Positions 16,271 through 22,249 of a stretch of DNA of 47,323 nt are shown piece after piece (the stretch's first letter is position 1; the number at the start of each line of letters is the position of its first letter). The position numbers and the translations under genes are program-made. Source of the DNA: a virus; the IMG/VR virus record IMGVR_UViG_3300047509_000053, positions 1 through 47,323 of that record, one strand, 5' to 3'. The notes under the pieces are model-generated. The model ran no database searches. It was not told the origin of the DNA and was given only the letters and a program-made list of their open reading frames with translations.

Positions 16271-16710
16271 GCCCACTCCTTCTTCCAGCGGCGCTTCTTG
16301 TTTAGCGGCTGGTCAATGCGCCGTCCGCCACGCGAGGGTCGATTCCAGTCGCCTCCACTTGTTTGGCTGTCTTCAACCCAGCCCGCCGCCTTGAGAGACG
16401 TGCCCTCTTCCTCGTCCAAGATGAATGTCTGAATCCGCGTGAAGCCCATCTCCCGCGCAATGCGAGCCGACGCTCCATAGAGGAATGAGCAAGCGTTTTT
16501 GCTGCCGTCAGTGACGAGTCTCGTCACCTCTGCGGTTGTGTATTGCTCCGTCATCCGCGCAACTGGTCGCCCAACAATCGCAGCTCCGACAAGCACGCCC
16601 TCATGCTCTGCGCCGATTGAAAACCTGTGTCCTCGGACGGGCTTGTGGTGACGATGAAGACGCTCGACTAGGTCGTTGGCCTGAGCCAGCGTCAGGGGAA
16701 CAGTCTTCAT
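16267..16710 (-). CDS. XF1762-like protein (GNAT/acyltransferase-like fold)
   Basis: 147 residues from ATG 16710, which overlaps the previous stop; the longer frame is not needed. The motifs His-Arg-His-His-Lys-Pro near residue 20, Gly-Ala-Ala-Ile-Val-Gly-Arg-Pro-Val-Ala-Arg, Glu-Val-Thr-Arg-Leu-Val-Thr-Asp-Gly, Asn-Ala-Cys-Ser-Phe-Leu-Tyr-Gly-Ala and Gly-Thr-Ser-Leu-Lys-Ala-Ala-Gly-Trp are those of the phage/prophage XF1762 family. That family is thought to have an acetyltransferase-like fold related in outline to Mom-type DNA modification proteins. The substrate is unknown. Confidence 0.82.
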   Translation of the reverse strand: MKTVPLTLAQANDLVERLHRHHKPVRGHRFSIGAEHEGVLVGAAIVGRPVARMTEQYTTAEVTRLVTDGSKNACSFLYGASARIAREMGFTRIQTFILDEEEGTSLKAAGWVEDSQTSGGDWNRPSRGGRRIDQPLNKKRRWKKEWA

Positions 16711-17111
16711 GCCGACTTCGCCTCGTTGAAGAGGCGAGCGCGGCGCACGAACTCCAAGCAGTTCTCTAGCCACTCCTCGCTGTCACGACCGAACTCAATC
16801 TGGCCGAGAATCTTGTTGCATTGCCAGTGAGCCAACCCGCGCGGGTAGTAGCCGCCGAAGTGAGCGTGCTCGCGGTCGAGACGAAAGCCCTCAGATGCCC
16901 TCGGGCGTTTACAGATGCCGCAGGTGTTCTCGTCAAGACCGTGGACAACTTGGTTGATTTCGACGTGCTCCTCGTACGACAAGAGACCAGCCTCATGAGC
17001 TGGCTTCTTCGTGACAGGCTTCGTCAACGCCTCGCAGTTGAGACACTTCTTCGATGCGGTACGTTCATTCCGGTACTTGCATTTTCTGCAAGTCCAGTAC
17101 CTACGCGCCAT
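16707..17111 (-). CDS. Recombination endonuclease VII-like HNH nuclease with N-terminal zinc ribbon
   Basis: 134 residues from ATG 17111, which lies 11 bp inside the previous gene. Residues 7-30 hold two Cys-x2-Cys pairs (zinc ribbon). The C-terminal part has the endonuclease VII signature: Cys-Gly-Ile-Cys, then a Asp-Arg-Glu-His-Ala-His segment (the usual Asp-His-x-His core changed to Glu-His-Ala-His), then Arg-Gly-Leu-Ala-His-Trp-Gln-Cys-Asn. The last Cys-x2-Cys is degenerate (Trp-Gln-Cys). Such enzymes resolve branched DNA before packaging. It may also be a mobile endonuclease. Confidence 0.8.
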   Translation of the reverse strand: MARRYWTCRKCKYRNERTASKKCLNCEALTKPVTKKPAHEAGLLSYEEHVEINQVVHGLDENTCGICKRPRASEGFRLDREHAHFGGYYPRGLAHWQCNKILGQIEFGRDSEEWLENCLEFVRRARLFNEAKSA

Positions 17112-17328
17112 CAAGTTCCTCAATGGCCGCAATGGCATATGACGCGGCCTCAACCAGAACCTTGCGAAGCTGCTGGTTGTCTTCCAGGCCGTCAAGTGCG
17201 AGACAGGCCGCGGTGTCAAGCTCATGCAGCCAGACGTCATGGCCGTGGATGCCGTACCACTCTTCCTTCTCCTGCTTCAGCCGTTCCGCCTCAACCTGGA
17301 CGTAGATGATGTCGCGCGGGTGACTCAC
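17101..17328 (-). CDS. Hypothetical helical protein, 75 aa
   Basis: GTG at 17328 overlaps the previous stop (GTGA). Entirely helical by composition, with Trp-Tyr-Gly-Ile-His-Gly-His-Asp-Val-Trp-Leu-His in the middle and an Ala/Leu-rich C-terminal helix. No family recognised; the reading frame follows the operon pattern of tight overlaps, which supports that it is real. Confidence 0.65.
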   Translation of the reverse strand: MSHPRDIIYVQVEAERLKQEKEEWYGIHGHDVWLHELDTAACLALDGLEDNQQLRKVLVEAASYAIAAIEELDGA

Positions 17329-17645
17329 GACCCTGTCTCCTCAAGCCTTGCTCCCTGGAGAATCAGGGCATAGCCGTACGTGTTAACTGCCCAGCGCCAG
17401 TGAGGCTTCTTGTAGATGTCGAGAGCCTCCGCTGCTGCCTGTGCCACCTCGTCATGTGATTCGGCGTCATCCAGCGGTGTTCTGTACGAGCTGACCTTTG
17501 TCTTCGGGGACGCCGGCTTCTTGGCGTGGGGGACACGGCGGTTGCACTTCGGGCAGGTATCACCCTCCGCTACGGGTGGACGTCCAACGACTTCCCAATG
17601 GTCAACTTCGCCACCTTCAATGGTCTGTTGCAGAGCCTCAGTCAT
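17325..17645 (-). CDS. Hypothetical zinc-finger protein, 106 aa
   Basis: ATG at 17645 overlaps the previous stop and follows AGGTGG. Residues about 30-45 carry Cys-Pro-Lys-Cys-Asn-Arg-Arg-Val-Pro-His, a probable zinc knuckle completed by His. The C-terminal half is helical with Trp-Arg-Trp-Ala-Val-Asn. Function unknown; nucleic-acid binding is possible. Confidence 0.62.
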   Translation of the reverse strand: MTEALQQTIEGGEVDHWEVVGRPPVAEGDTCPKCNRRVPHAKKPASPKTKVSSYRTPLDDAESHDEVAQAAAEALDIYKKPHWRWAVNTYGYALILQGARLEETGS

Positions 17646-17836
17646 GACCACCTCGGGTGAGCCGTAACGGTCAGGACTGTTTGAAGGTCGCCGTCAGTCA
17701 GGCCAACGTTGATTGAGATGAGTGCGTACTTGTTCTTTTTCGTCCAGTTCGCTACTTCGCGTAGACACGAAGCGTCGTCCTTCTCCACGAAGCATTGGAC
17801 GACTACGGGCGGCGGATTGACAATTTCCCAGTTCAC
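17642..17836 (-). CDS. Hypothetical protein, 64 aa
   Basis: Begins with GTG at 17836 immediately after a perfect copy of the dispersed element, whose first bases form part of AGGAGG. Product has alternating strands and one helix (Val-Val-Val-Gln-Cys-Phe-Val-Glu ... Ala-Asn-Trp-Thr-Lys-Lys-Asn-Lys-Tyr ... Leu-Ile-Ser-Ile-Asn-Val), suggesting a small alpha/beta fold. No family recognised. Confidence 0.62.
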   Translation of the reverse strand: MNWEIVNPPPVVVQCFVEKDDASCLREVANWTKKNKYALISINVGLTDGDLQTVLTVTAHPRWS

Positions 17837-17849
17837 GGTTTGGTTGCCT
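17837..17849 (-). promoter_or_regulatory. Dispersed 5' element copy 4 (13/13)
   Basis: Perfect AGGCAACCAAACC on the minus strand, inside the operon, between the stop of the SLOG gene and the GTG at 17836. Its AGG is preceded by GGA... so that AGGAGG overlaps the element. It is the only copy directly abutting the start codon of the gene it serves, showing that the element can lie within the translation initiation region. Confidence 0.75.
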
Positions 17850-17850
17850 C

Positions 17851-18279
17851 CTACTTGACTGTGTGGAACGGCACGCGCATCCTCTTGGCGAGGGACTGGT
17901 AGTTCTTGCTCCGAGCCGACGTGTCGAAGGCGACAATCTGTGTTGCCTTGGCTACGACACGTTCGTCCCGCAACGCACTTCCCTCATCCCACTCGCCCTT
18001 GTCGCTCTTGCCAACAACGGTGACCCTCAAGTCCATGTCCTTCGCAGCCTCCGCCGCTTCCTTCTCTAGGTTGGACGTGTCACCGCAGACCAGCTCGGCA
18101 TGTGGGTACTTCGTTCCGAGGTTGGTTACGAACTCCCGTACGTCATCGGTGCGTTCGGAGCGTTGAGAGCCGACGACGGTTACGACGAACAGCGTTGGTG
18201 AGTTTGGGTCGTCGTGCAGTACGCCCTCTCGAATCAGGTCGCGGACTTCTGCCATCAGCGCCGGCTCACTCAATGTCAT
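17851..18279 (-). CDS. SLOG/DprA-like Rossmann-fold protein
   Basis: 142 residues from ATG 18279, inside the preceding gene by 14 bp. After a short helix the core reads Phe-Val-Val-Thr-Val-Val-Gly-Ser-Gln-Arg near residue 30, then Leu-Val-Cys-Gly-Asp-Thr, then Ala-Glu-Ala-Ala-Lys-Asp-Met-Asp-Leu-Arg-Val-Thr-Val-Val, and Gln-Ile-Val-Ala-Phe-Asp. This order matches small phage proteins of the SLOG superfamily (YspA/DUF2493-like), which bind nucleotide or nucleic-acid ligands. Exact ligand and role unknown. Confidence 0.68.
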   Translation of the reverse strand: MTLSEPALMAEVRDLIREGVLHDDPNSPTLFVVTVVGSQRSERTDDVREFVTNLGTKYPHAELVCGDTSNLEKEAAEAAKDMDLRVTVVGKSDKGEWDEGSALRDERVVAKATQIVAFDTSARSKNYQSLAKRMRVPFHTVK

Positions 18280-18475
18280 CACCCTCGATGAACGGAGGTG
18301 TCGGCTCCGGGGCGGGAACACTCATGACAGCCGCGCCTTCGTCAGATGGAACTTGTTGCAGTCCGGGCAGCGATACGCCCGCTGACTGCGGTGCGGGGTG
18401 TGACTGACCGCTCTGTACGCTTTCCCGCGTGAGCAGTACGCGACCTTCCCGGTTGCGTGGCAACGTGTCACTCAT
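18266..18475 (-). CDS. Hypothetical protein, 69 aa, Pro/Ser-rich
   Basis: ATG at 18475 overlaps the previous stop (ATGA). Low-complexity, Pro/Ser/Gln-rich, with an acidic end (Glu-Gly-Asp-Asp-Ile-Glu). It looks disordered. The reading frame is maintained in the overlapping operon, but evidence for function is absent. Confidence 0.5.
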   Translation of the reverse strand: MSDTLPRNREGRVLLTRESVQSGQSHPAPQSAGVSLPGLQQVPSDEGAAVMSVPAPEPTPPFIEGDDIE

Positions 18476-18825
18476 GCCACCGCCTCAAAGTCTTCGCGGG
18501 CGAGGATTGCTTCCTCGTACTCCAAGATTGCGAGCCGGTACTCGTTCAGCGGCGGCTCCAACCACAGGTGCGTGCTGTCGAACGCAACCAAGAGACGGTC
18601 AATCTTCATCTCCGACACCGTCCTGAACGTCGGGTTGAACAATCGCCGTGCGTTGGCCTCGTCGACGTTCATCCGCAGGCTGACGCTGTGAGGCGTTGCG
18701 TTGGGGTCGATGAGACGAATGACCTCCCGCGCAACGTGGGACGGGATGGCGAGGTAGCTGCCCTGACGGGAAATCAGGTGACTGAGATGGTCGGGAATCC
18801 TCGGGGGGCGGTGGTGGGCTCTCAT
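18472..18825 (-). CDS. Hypothetical protein, 117 aa
   Basis: ATG at 18825 overlaps the end of the exonuclease gene. Basic His/Arg-rich N-terminus, then a helical middle with Leu-Ile-Ser-Arg-Gln-Gly-Ser and Val-Asp-Glu-Ala-Asn-Ala-Arg-Arg-Leu-Phe-Asn-Pro. A helix-turn-helix around residues 45-85 is possible but not convincing. No family recognised. Confidence 0.6.
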   Translation of the reverse strand: MRAHHRPPRIPDHLSHLISRQGSYLAIPSHVAREVIRLIDPNATPHSVSLRMNVDEANARRLFNPTFRTVSEMKIDRLLVAFDSTHLWLEPPLNEYRLAILEYEEAILAREDFEAVA

Positions 18826-19478
18826 TTCAACGCCTCCTTCACCGAAGCGAGCGCGTTGTACGTCCTCAGCACCGCAAGGAAATCGTCGTAGGTGGCCTTC
18901 GCGCGTTTACACTGGTACAGCCCGTCAGCCGTCACATGGATGACTGCCCGAGCGTCAGTGGGCTGGTAGCCGCACTCAATCCCGGCCCCCTCGTACGCCT
19001 CCAACTGCATCAGGTGCGTGCTGTAGATGCTCTTGGAGCTCTTCAGGTCGACCAGCAACGTCGTACCGCTGGGGATGGTGGTGAACTTCGGCCCGGACGC
19101 AAGGGGCTTGCCGGCCTGTGTGGTTGCTTTCGCAACCAACCGGACGTCACGGTTGACCTTGCCTCTCAGGTCGTAGCGACCAGCGAAGCCATGCTCCTTG
19201 GAGCCAACTGTGACCTCAACGCCTTCTGTCTCCCAGGCGTCACCCATTGCTTTGCAGAACTCAAGGAGTCCCTGTACGTAGCCCTGCTCCTCGACCGGAT
19301 GGTTGGCCGGGTTGGGAAGCTGTCCGGTGATGGCCCACGCCTCGAAGGCGTTGTGTGCACCGACTCCGCGGACGCCAGCCTTGTCGCGCTGGTGGTTGAT
19401 GGAGATTTTCTCGCTGACAAGAAGGGCAACGATGCTCTCCTTCGTCGCGCGAGTCCCATCCGGGTGCGCTAGATGCAT
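18822..19478 (-). CDS. RecB/Cas4-like exonuclease, C-terminal fragment with the catalytic core
   Basis: 218 residues from ATG 19478, which follows GGGAGGA. Residues 25-45 (Ile-Asn-His-Gln-Arg-Asp-Lys-Ala-Gly-x-Arg-Gly) and His42 match the first half of the PD-(D/E)XK phage exonuclease family; the catalytic residues follow: Asp103 (Gly-Arg-Tyr-Asp-Leu), Asp144-x-Lys146 (Val-Asp-Leu-Lys-Ser) and Gln158-x-x-x-Tyr162. The N-terminal strand/helix part of the usual protein is missing here and is encoded by 19861-20127, on the other side of an HNH gene. All active-site residues are intact, so the two pieces could reassemble. Confidence 0.85.
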   Translation of the reverse strand: MHLAHPDGTRATKESIVALLVSEKISINHQRDKAGVRGVGAHNAFEAWAITGQLPNPANHPVEEQGYVQGLLEFCKAMGDAWETEGVEVTVGSKEHGFAGRYDLRGKVNRDVRLVAKATTQAGKPLASGPKFTTIPSGTTLLVDLKSSKSIYSTHLMQLEAYEGAGIECGYQPTDARAVIHVTADGLYQCKRAKATYDDFLAVLRTYNALASVKEALK

Positions 19479-19861
19479 CGTTCCTCCCAGTGGAGAATCG
19501 CGTGGCAGTTGGCACAGAGCACGTCGCACTTAGCCAACTCGGCACGAACGGCCTTCCAGCCGGCGCGAAGGAACGCGCTAGGCGTGCGCGTCTTTAGCGC
19601 GGGGTTGCGGTGATGAAAAACGAGCGCTGCCTCATGCGTGCGATAGCCACAACGCAGACAACCCTTGAGCGTCTTGTAGCGCCGAAGAACTGCCGCACGC
19701 TGCTGGTACTCGTCACGCTTGCGCTGTAGCTCGCGCTCCCGATTCGCCCAGTAGTACGCTTTTGAGGCAGCCTTGACTGCTTCCGGGTTTTTGCGCGCCC
19801 ACTTACGAGAACTGGCGCGATGCTCCTCAGAGTGCTCGGCCCTCCATTGAGCCGTAGTCAT
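19469..19861 (-). CDS. HNH homing-type endonuclease splitting the exonuclease gene
   Basis: 130 residues. ATG at 19861 overlaps the stop of the N-terminal exonuclease fragment (TGATGA); its TAG lies 10 bp inside the C-terminal fragment. The N-terminal half is a basic helical DNA-binding arm (Arg/Lys/Glu-rich, Ser-Arg-Lys-Trp-Ala-Arg-Lys-Asn-Pro-Glu-Ala-Val-Lys). The C-terminal half has Cys-Leu-Arg-Cys-Gly-Tyr, Val-Phe-His-His-Arg-Asn-Pro and Cys-Ala-Asn-Cys-His, the HNH/zinc signature. It fills the gap between exonuclease halves almost exactly, leaving no space for an intron. A free-standing homing endonuclease is the best reading. Confidence 0.88.
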   Translation of the reverse strand: MTTAQWRAEHSEEHRASSRKWARKNPEAVKAASKAYYWANRERELQRKRDEYQQRAAVLRRYKTLKGCLRCGYRTHEAALVFHHRNPALKTRTPSAFLRAGWKAVRAELAKCDVLCANCHAILHWEERCI

Positions 19862-20127
19862 CAGTCGCTCCCCAAGACCAGCAGGCCGCGACTGACGAGC
19901 TCGAGAATCCCCTCAACGGCAACTCCCTGGGCCCACCACGGCAGCCCGCTTTTGTCGAGCACCCCGAGAACAGTCGTGACGCTCGGCACCTCAACGCCGT
20001 CGATGTGATAGGCCCTCTTCGGCGCGGTGTAAAAGTCGATGGTGTACCCGGCTGGAACCGTTGAGCTGGTTAGCGGGGTGGGCTTCTCCTCCGCTTGTGC
20101 GGTAGGCACTTCCTCCGTAGTCGCCAT
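19861..20127 (-). CDS. RecB/Cas4-like exonuclease, N-terminal fragment
   Basis: 88 residues, ATG at 20127. After a disordered, Thr/Pro/Glu-rich leader of about 28 residues, the sequence reads Ala-Tyr-His-Ile-Asp-Gly-Val-Glu-Val-Pro-Ser-Val-Thr-Thr-Val-Leu-Gly-Val-Leu-Asp-Lys and then Leu-Pro-Trp-Trp-Ala-Gln-Gly-Val-Ala. The Pro-Ser-Val-Thr-Thr-x-Leu block and the following Trp-Ala are the recognised start of phage Cas4-like exonucleases. The frame ends shortly after Glu-Leu-Val-Ser-Arg-Gly and the family continues in the gene at 18822-19478. So this is a broken or split gene, not a complete small protein. Confidence 0.82.
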   Translation of the reverse strand: MATTEEVPTAQAEEKPTPLTSSTVPAGYTIDFYTAPKRAYHIDGVEVPSVTTVLGVLDKSGLPWWAQGVAVEGILELVSRGLLVLGSD

Positions 20128-20129
20128 GA

Positions 20130-20723
20130 CTAGAAGGGGATGTCGTCGGAGGCGAGGCCGGGAGCAGCCGTGGCAGCGACCGCGCCACTGTTGTCATCCA
20201 CGTACGTGTTGGGAACCTCACCGTTCAGCCACGCCCGGTAGTAGTCGGCCAGTGACGTGACGCTTCCCCAGTCATTCAGCTCAAGCCCCACGATGCTGTC
20301 TACGGCGGCCTTGATTGCAACGGCACGCTGGATGGCTTCCTCGCGGTCGGTCTGAGTCGGCTGGGAGACGATGATTGAGGTAGATGCCCCAGAAGCCACT
20401 GTGCTGCCCTGTGACGCCACGGGGACGTAAGGCGGGGGGGTTGAGTCGAACGCCTGTTCGCCCGCAGCAGAAAGGCTCTTGAGGTAGCGGTTGGTGTAGG
20501 TGGTGTCTACACCCTGACGGTTCGGCTTCACCGTGGTCGACAGTTCGAAGCCAATCGTGGCGTTGTGGCCCTTCAGCGCGGCGGCCTGTACCGCCAACTC
20601 CTTGTCGAATGTGCTGTATTCAACGCCCAGCACGTCCTTGACCAAGAACAACGTTCCAGGGCCCTTCGAGGTGTTGATGTCTTTCGACTCGACAGCCTGG
20701 ATACCGACGATGGTGGATTCCAT
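20130..20723 (-). CDS. Single-stranded-DNA-binding-like protein with SSB-type C-terminal tip
   Basis: 197 residues, ATG at 20723 after AGGAGG, first long gene of the early operon. Residues 1-100 are beta-rich and consistent with an OB-fold; residues about 100-180 are a linker and helix; the last residues are Asp-Asp-Ile-Pro-Phe, the conserved acidic tip by which SSB proteins bind partner enzymes. The next gene is a RecB-like exonuclease, so it likely protects or presents single strands during replication/recombination. The OB-fold is inferred; the tip is seen directly. Confidence 0.75.
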   Translation of the reverse strand: MESTIVGIQAVESKDINTSKGPGTLFLVKDVLGVEYSTFDKELAVQAAALKGHNATIGFELSTTVKPNRQGVDTTYTNRYLKSLSAAGEQAFDSTPPPYVPVASQGSTVASGASTSIIVSQPTQTDREEAIQRAVAIKAAVDSIVGLELNDWGSVTSLADYYRAWLNGEVPNTYVDDNSGAVAATAAPGLASDDIPF

Positions 20724-20735
20724 CTATGCCTCCTG

Positions 20736-20813
20736 CTAAGTATTCCGACCACCCCCCAACGACTGTTCTAGGGGCGGGCATCCCACCTGGGGCGAAGGAT
20801 GGCCGGAACACAT
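20736..20813 (-). CDS. Possible 25-residue leader peptide of the early operon
   Basis: ATG at 20813 follows element copy 5 without a gap. Twenty-five codons later the frame stops, 13 bp before the SSB-like start. No separate ribosome-binding site precedes it other than the element itself. It contains two Cys residues and Pro/Gly-rich sequence with no family. It could be a leader peptide or a chance frame in the untranslated leader. Confidence 0.3.
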   Translation of the reverse strand: MCSGHPSPQVGCPPLEQSLGGGRNT

Positions 20814-20826
20814 GGTTTGGTTGCCT
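20814..20826 (-). promoter_or_regulatory. Dispersed 5' element copy 5 (13/13), early operon leader
   Basis: Perfect AGGCAACCAAACC on the minus strand at the head of the long early operon. An imperfect inverted repeat (20827-20887) lies immediately upstream. The SSB-like gene begins about 90 bp further on, so this copy is unusually far from its first substantial gene. Confidence 0.75.
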
Positions 20827-20887
20827 GGAGAAGCCACTGTATACGGCCCTTCGGACGACAAACACTGTGGGCTGTATGTGCTTCTCC
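20827..20887. promoter_or_regulatory. Inverted repeat upstream of the early operon element
   Basis: Arms 20827-20849 (GGAGAAGC...TATACGGCCC) and 20869-20887 (GGGCTGTATGTGCTTCTCC) pair over about 17 bases with small bulges, separated by 19 bp. Two pieces, TATACGGC and GGGCTGTAT, recur in the same order and orientation at 24000-24025 near element copy 9. It could be a transcript hairpin or a repressor operator. Confidence 0.6.
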
Positions 20888-21019
20888 TTAGTATCGGAGC
20901 GTACATGCGACCCTTTGCAAACCGCAATAGGCCAAGTGGGTATCGGTGAGACCTAGTTGCTATGACACACGACTATGTCAAGCGAGATTGTGGATTGCCT
21001 GTAGGGTCGCTAGCAGGAC
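20888..21019. promoter_or_regulatory. Divergent control region between early operon and repressor
   Basis: 132 bp, no gene. It separates the minus-strand early operon from the plus-strand HTH gene and must hold both promoters. On the minus strand TTGCAA followed 19 bp later by GATACT is a weak sigma-70-like candidate. On the plus strand TGACA and TGTCA (around 20964-20981) form a short inverted repeat. None of these is strong enough to be called a defined promoter. Confidence 0.4.
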
Positions 21020-21358
21020 ATGGCAGACATGGAGGAAGAGGAAGAATTTGAAAACCTTGCTGCGGCTTTAGCGGGTGCCAGGAAGCGCGCAGGACTCACG
21101 CAGAGACAGGCCGGCGAAGCGATTGGGATGAGTGGGAGAGCCTGGCAGGAGTGGGAGGCGGGCAACGGCGACCCGGTACGACACATTCCAAACATCGAAA
21201 CCGCGCTCGGGCTCCGCCGAGGTTGGTTCTCAGGTCAACTGACCGTGCTCGAAAGGTTGTTGGTGTTCGAGGAAAGACAAGCCCGCATTGAGGAGAAGCT
21301 GGACGAAAGTGTTGAGCTCTTGAGGGACGCGATAGGTTTGTTGCGAATCACACGTTAG
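21020..21358 (+). CDS. HTH repressor-like regulator (Cro/CI-type XRE domain)
   Basis: 112 residues from ATG 21020, with only a weak AGGA before it. Residues about 12-65 are an XRE helix-turn-helix: Ala-Arg-Lys-Arg-Ala-Gly-Leu-Thr-Gln-Arg-Gln-Ala-Gly-Glu-Ala-Ile-Gly-Met-Ser followed by a Trp-Gln-Glu-Trp-Glu recognition segment. The rest is a Leu/Glu/Arg-rich coiled coil likely giving dimers. It has no self-cleavage peptidase domain. Transcribed away from the early operon, it is the best immunity-repressor candidate; its operators are likely in the shared 20888-21019 region. Confidence 0.83.
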   Translation: MADMEEEEEFENLAAALAGARKRAGLTQRQAGEAIGMSGRAWQEWEAGNGDPVRHIPNIETALGLRRGWFSGQLTVLERLLVFEERQARIEEKLDESVELLRDAIGLLRITR

Positions 21359-21534
21359 CCAAAAGCAGGACAAAGGACTGTGCTCAGACTGTGTGTGCGA
21401 GTCGTCCGGAAGCGTTTGTACAATCGAGTTCGTTAGGTCTTAAGAGGGTTTGATTTTGAACTTTGCTTGAAACCTCTCATAACTAGTAAACGTGTACTTC
21501 GCGCGAGGCAACCAAACCGAAGGAGCACCAGCTT
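21359..21534 (+). other. Spacer with promoter-like sequences before the sigma-like cassette
   Basis: 176 bp without a gene. It contains the inverted repeat and element copy 6 annotated separately. An A/T-rich stretch (about 21450-21490) with TTGAAC, an 18-bp gap and TAACTA is a candidate promoter. Upstream, ACTGTGTGTGCGAG near 21396 resembles the CTGTGT half-sites before copies 1 and 3. Confidence 0.4.
21443..21518 (+). promoter_or_regulatory. Dispersed 5' element copy 6 (13/13) with upstream inverted repeat
   Basis: Perfect AGGCAACCAAACC at 21506-21518, followed by AAGGAG and the GTG at 21535. An inverted repeat with arms AGAGGGTTT (21443-21451) and AAACCTCT (21470-21477), one base bulged, lies 28 bp upstream of the element with an 18-bp spacer. 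Confidence 0.72.
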
Positions 21535-21807
21535 GTGAGAGCCAAGCGTTTACGCGGGCCTGTTGTCTTCCGCAACCATCGACGCACCCAATGCCCTGCC
21601 TGTCTCGACCGTGACGCGCTAACCCTGATTGGCCGGCCCGTCTTCGTCAACGGCATGAAGCTCTCAGGCGGATGTGAAATCTGCGGTGGAACAGGCGAGA
21701 TTGTGGAGGTCATCCGTGTTGATGACCACAGACGTGACCCGTGGGTGCTACTTCCCCAGCCTCGCAGGAAGCGGGGTTCTTTGAAAGTCGCCGCGGAATC
21801 AGAATGA
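21535..21807 (+). CDS. Small zinc-finger protein (DnaJ-like Cys motif), 90 aa
   Basis: GTG at 21535 after AAGGAG. Cys-Pro-Ala-Cys at about residue 20 and Cys-Glu-Ile-Cys-Gly-Gly-Thr-Gly at about residue 47 resemble the repeated Cys-x2-Cys-x-Gly-x-Gly of DnaJ-type zinc domains. N- and C-termini are basic. It overlaps the following regulator gene and may be a co-regulator. No specific family recognised. Confidence 0.65.
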   Translation: MRAKRLRGPVVFRNHRRTQCPACLDRDALTLIGRPVFVNGMKLSGGCEICGGTGEIVEVIRVDDHRRDPWVLLPQPRRKRGSLKVAAESE

Positions 21808-22091
21808 GTCCCGAGCTGCGGCAACCGCGCCTGGATGCCGCACAATCGGCAGAGGATGAATACTTCAAGGAGCCTGAATCCGAGCCTGTGTGCACGGTCG
21901 ACCAGCTCCACGATGCTCTAAAGATTCTCACCACTCGCCAACGCTTCGTGGTTGAGCTCCGCTACGGCATGAGGGACGGCTACTGCTATCCGGTGGCACA
22001 GGTGGCAGACATGATGGGTATCAGTCATGTCGCCGTTGTGAAGCTCGAGCAGGCCGCCGTGGCGTCTCTCGCCAAGGGGTTACACGCTTAA
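21804..22091 (+). CDS. Orphan sigma-70 region 4-like transcription regulator
   Basis: 95 residues from ATG 21804, chosen because it overlaps the previous stop (ATGA). After an acidic N-terminus, residues about 35-92 read Leu-Thr-Thr-Arg-Gln-Arg-Phe-Val-Val-Glu-Leu-Arg-Tyr-Gly, then Gln-Val-Ala-Asp-Met-Met-Gly-Ile-Ser-His-Val-Ala-Val: the sigma region 4 four-helix HTH. There is no region 2, so it is not a complete sigma factor. Phage proteins of this shape (for example late-transcription activators) bind -35-like sites. It could control the dispersed-element cassettes or late genes; that is inference. Confidence 0.75.
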   Translation: MSPELRQPRLDAAQSAEDEYFKEPESEPVCTVDQLHDALKILTTRQRFVVELRYGMRDGYCYPVAQVADMMGISHVAVVKLEQAAVASLAKGLHA

Positions 22092-22149
22092 CTACGTCTA
22101 TAGAGTCTCTGGGTACTTCCACAAAAGCGCCTAGGCATCACCAAGACTA

Positions 22150-22169
22150 AGCGCCCCTTGCGGGGCGCT
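22150..22169. terminator. Bidirectional terminator hairpin between convergent cassettes
   Basis: Perfect stem AGCGCCCC (22150-22157) and GGGGCGCT (22162-22169) with a TTGC loop. It lies between the end of the plus-strand sigma-like cassette and the end of the minus-strand 22174-22741 cassette. U-tracts are weak on both sides (CTTGT on the plus strand). Confidence 0.78.
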
Positions 22170-22173
22170 CTTG

Positions 22174-22248
22174 TCACGGTCGGATGATGGCGACGATTAG
22201 CCCTAAGCCAACCGTTGAGACTATCTCAATGGCGTGGAGGATGAGCAA
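22174..22248 (-). CDS. 24-residue membrane peptide
   Basis: Starts at TTG 22248, six bases after AGGAGG, which itself overlaps the end of the preceding gene. The product is one hydrophobic helix (Leu-Ile-Leu-His-Ala-Ile-Glu-Ile-Val-Ser, then Val-Gly-Leu-Gly-Leu-Ile-Val-Ala-Ile-Ile) ending in Arg-Pro. Strong ribosome-binding site and clear membrane segment make it believable. Function unknown. Confidence 0.55.
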   Translation of the reverse strand: MLILHAIEIVSTVGLGLIVAIIRP

Positions 22249-22249
22249 G

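Noticed and set aside
19121-19145. Further copy of the dispersed element inside the exonuclease gene (GGTTGC...GCAACC)
   Set aside because: Only seven to eight bases match, it is coding, and it is explained by the codons of Val-Ala-Lys-Ala-Thr.
19469-19861. Group I intron or intein in the exonuclease gene
   Set aside because: The interrupting DNA is just the HNH gene with short overlaps. There is no space for a ribozyme, and stop and start codons separate the fragments, so no intein splicing is possible.
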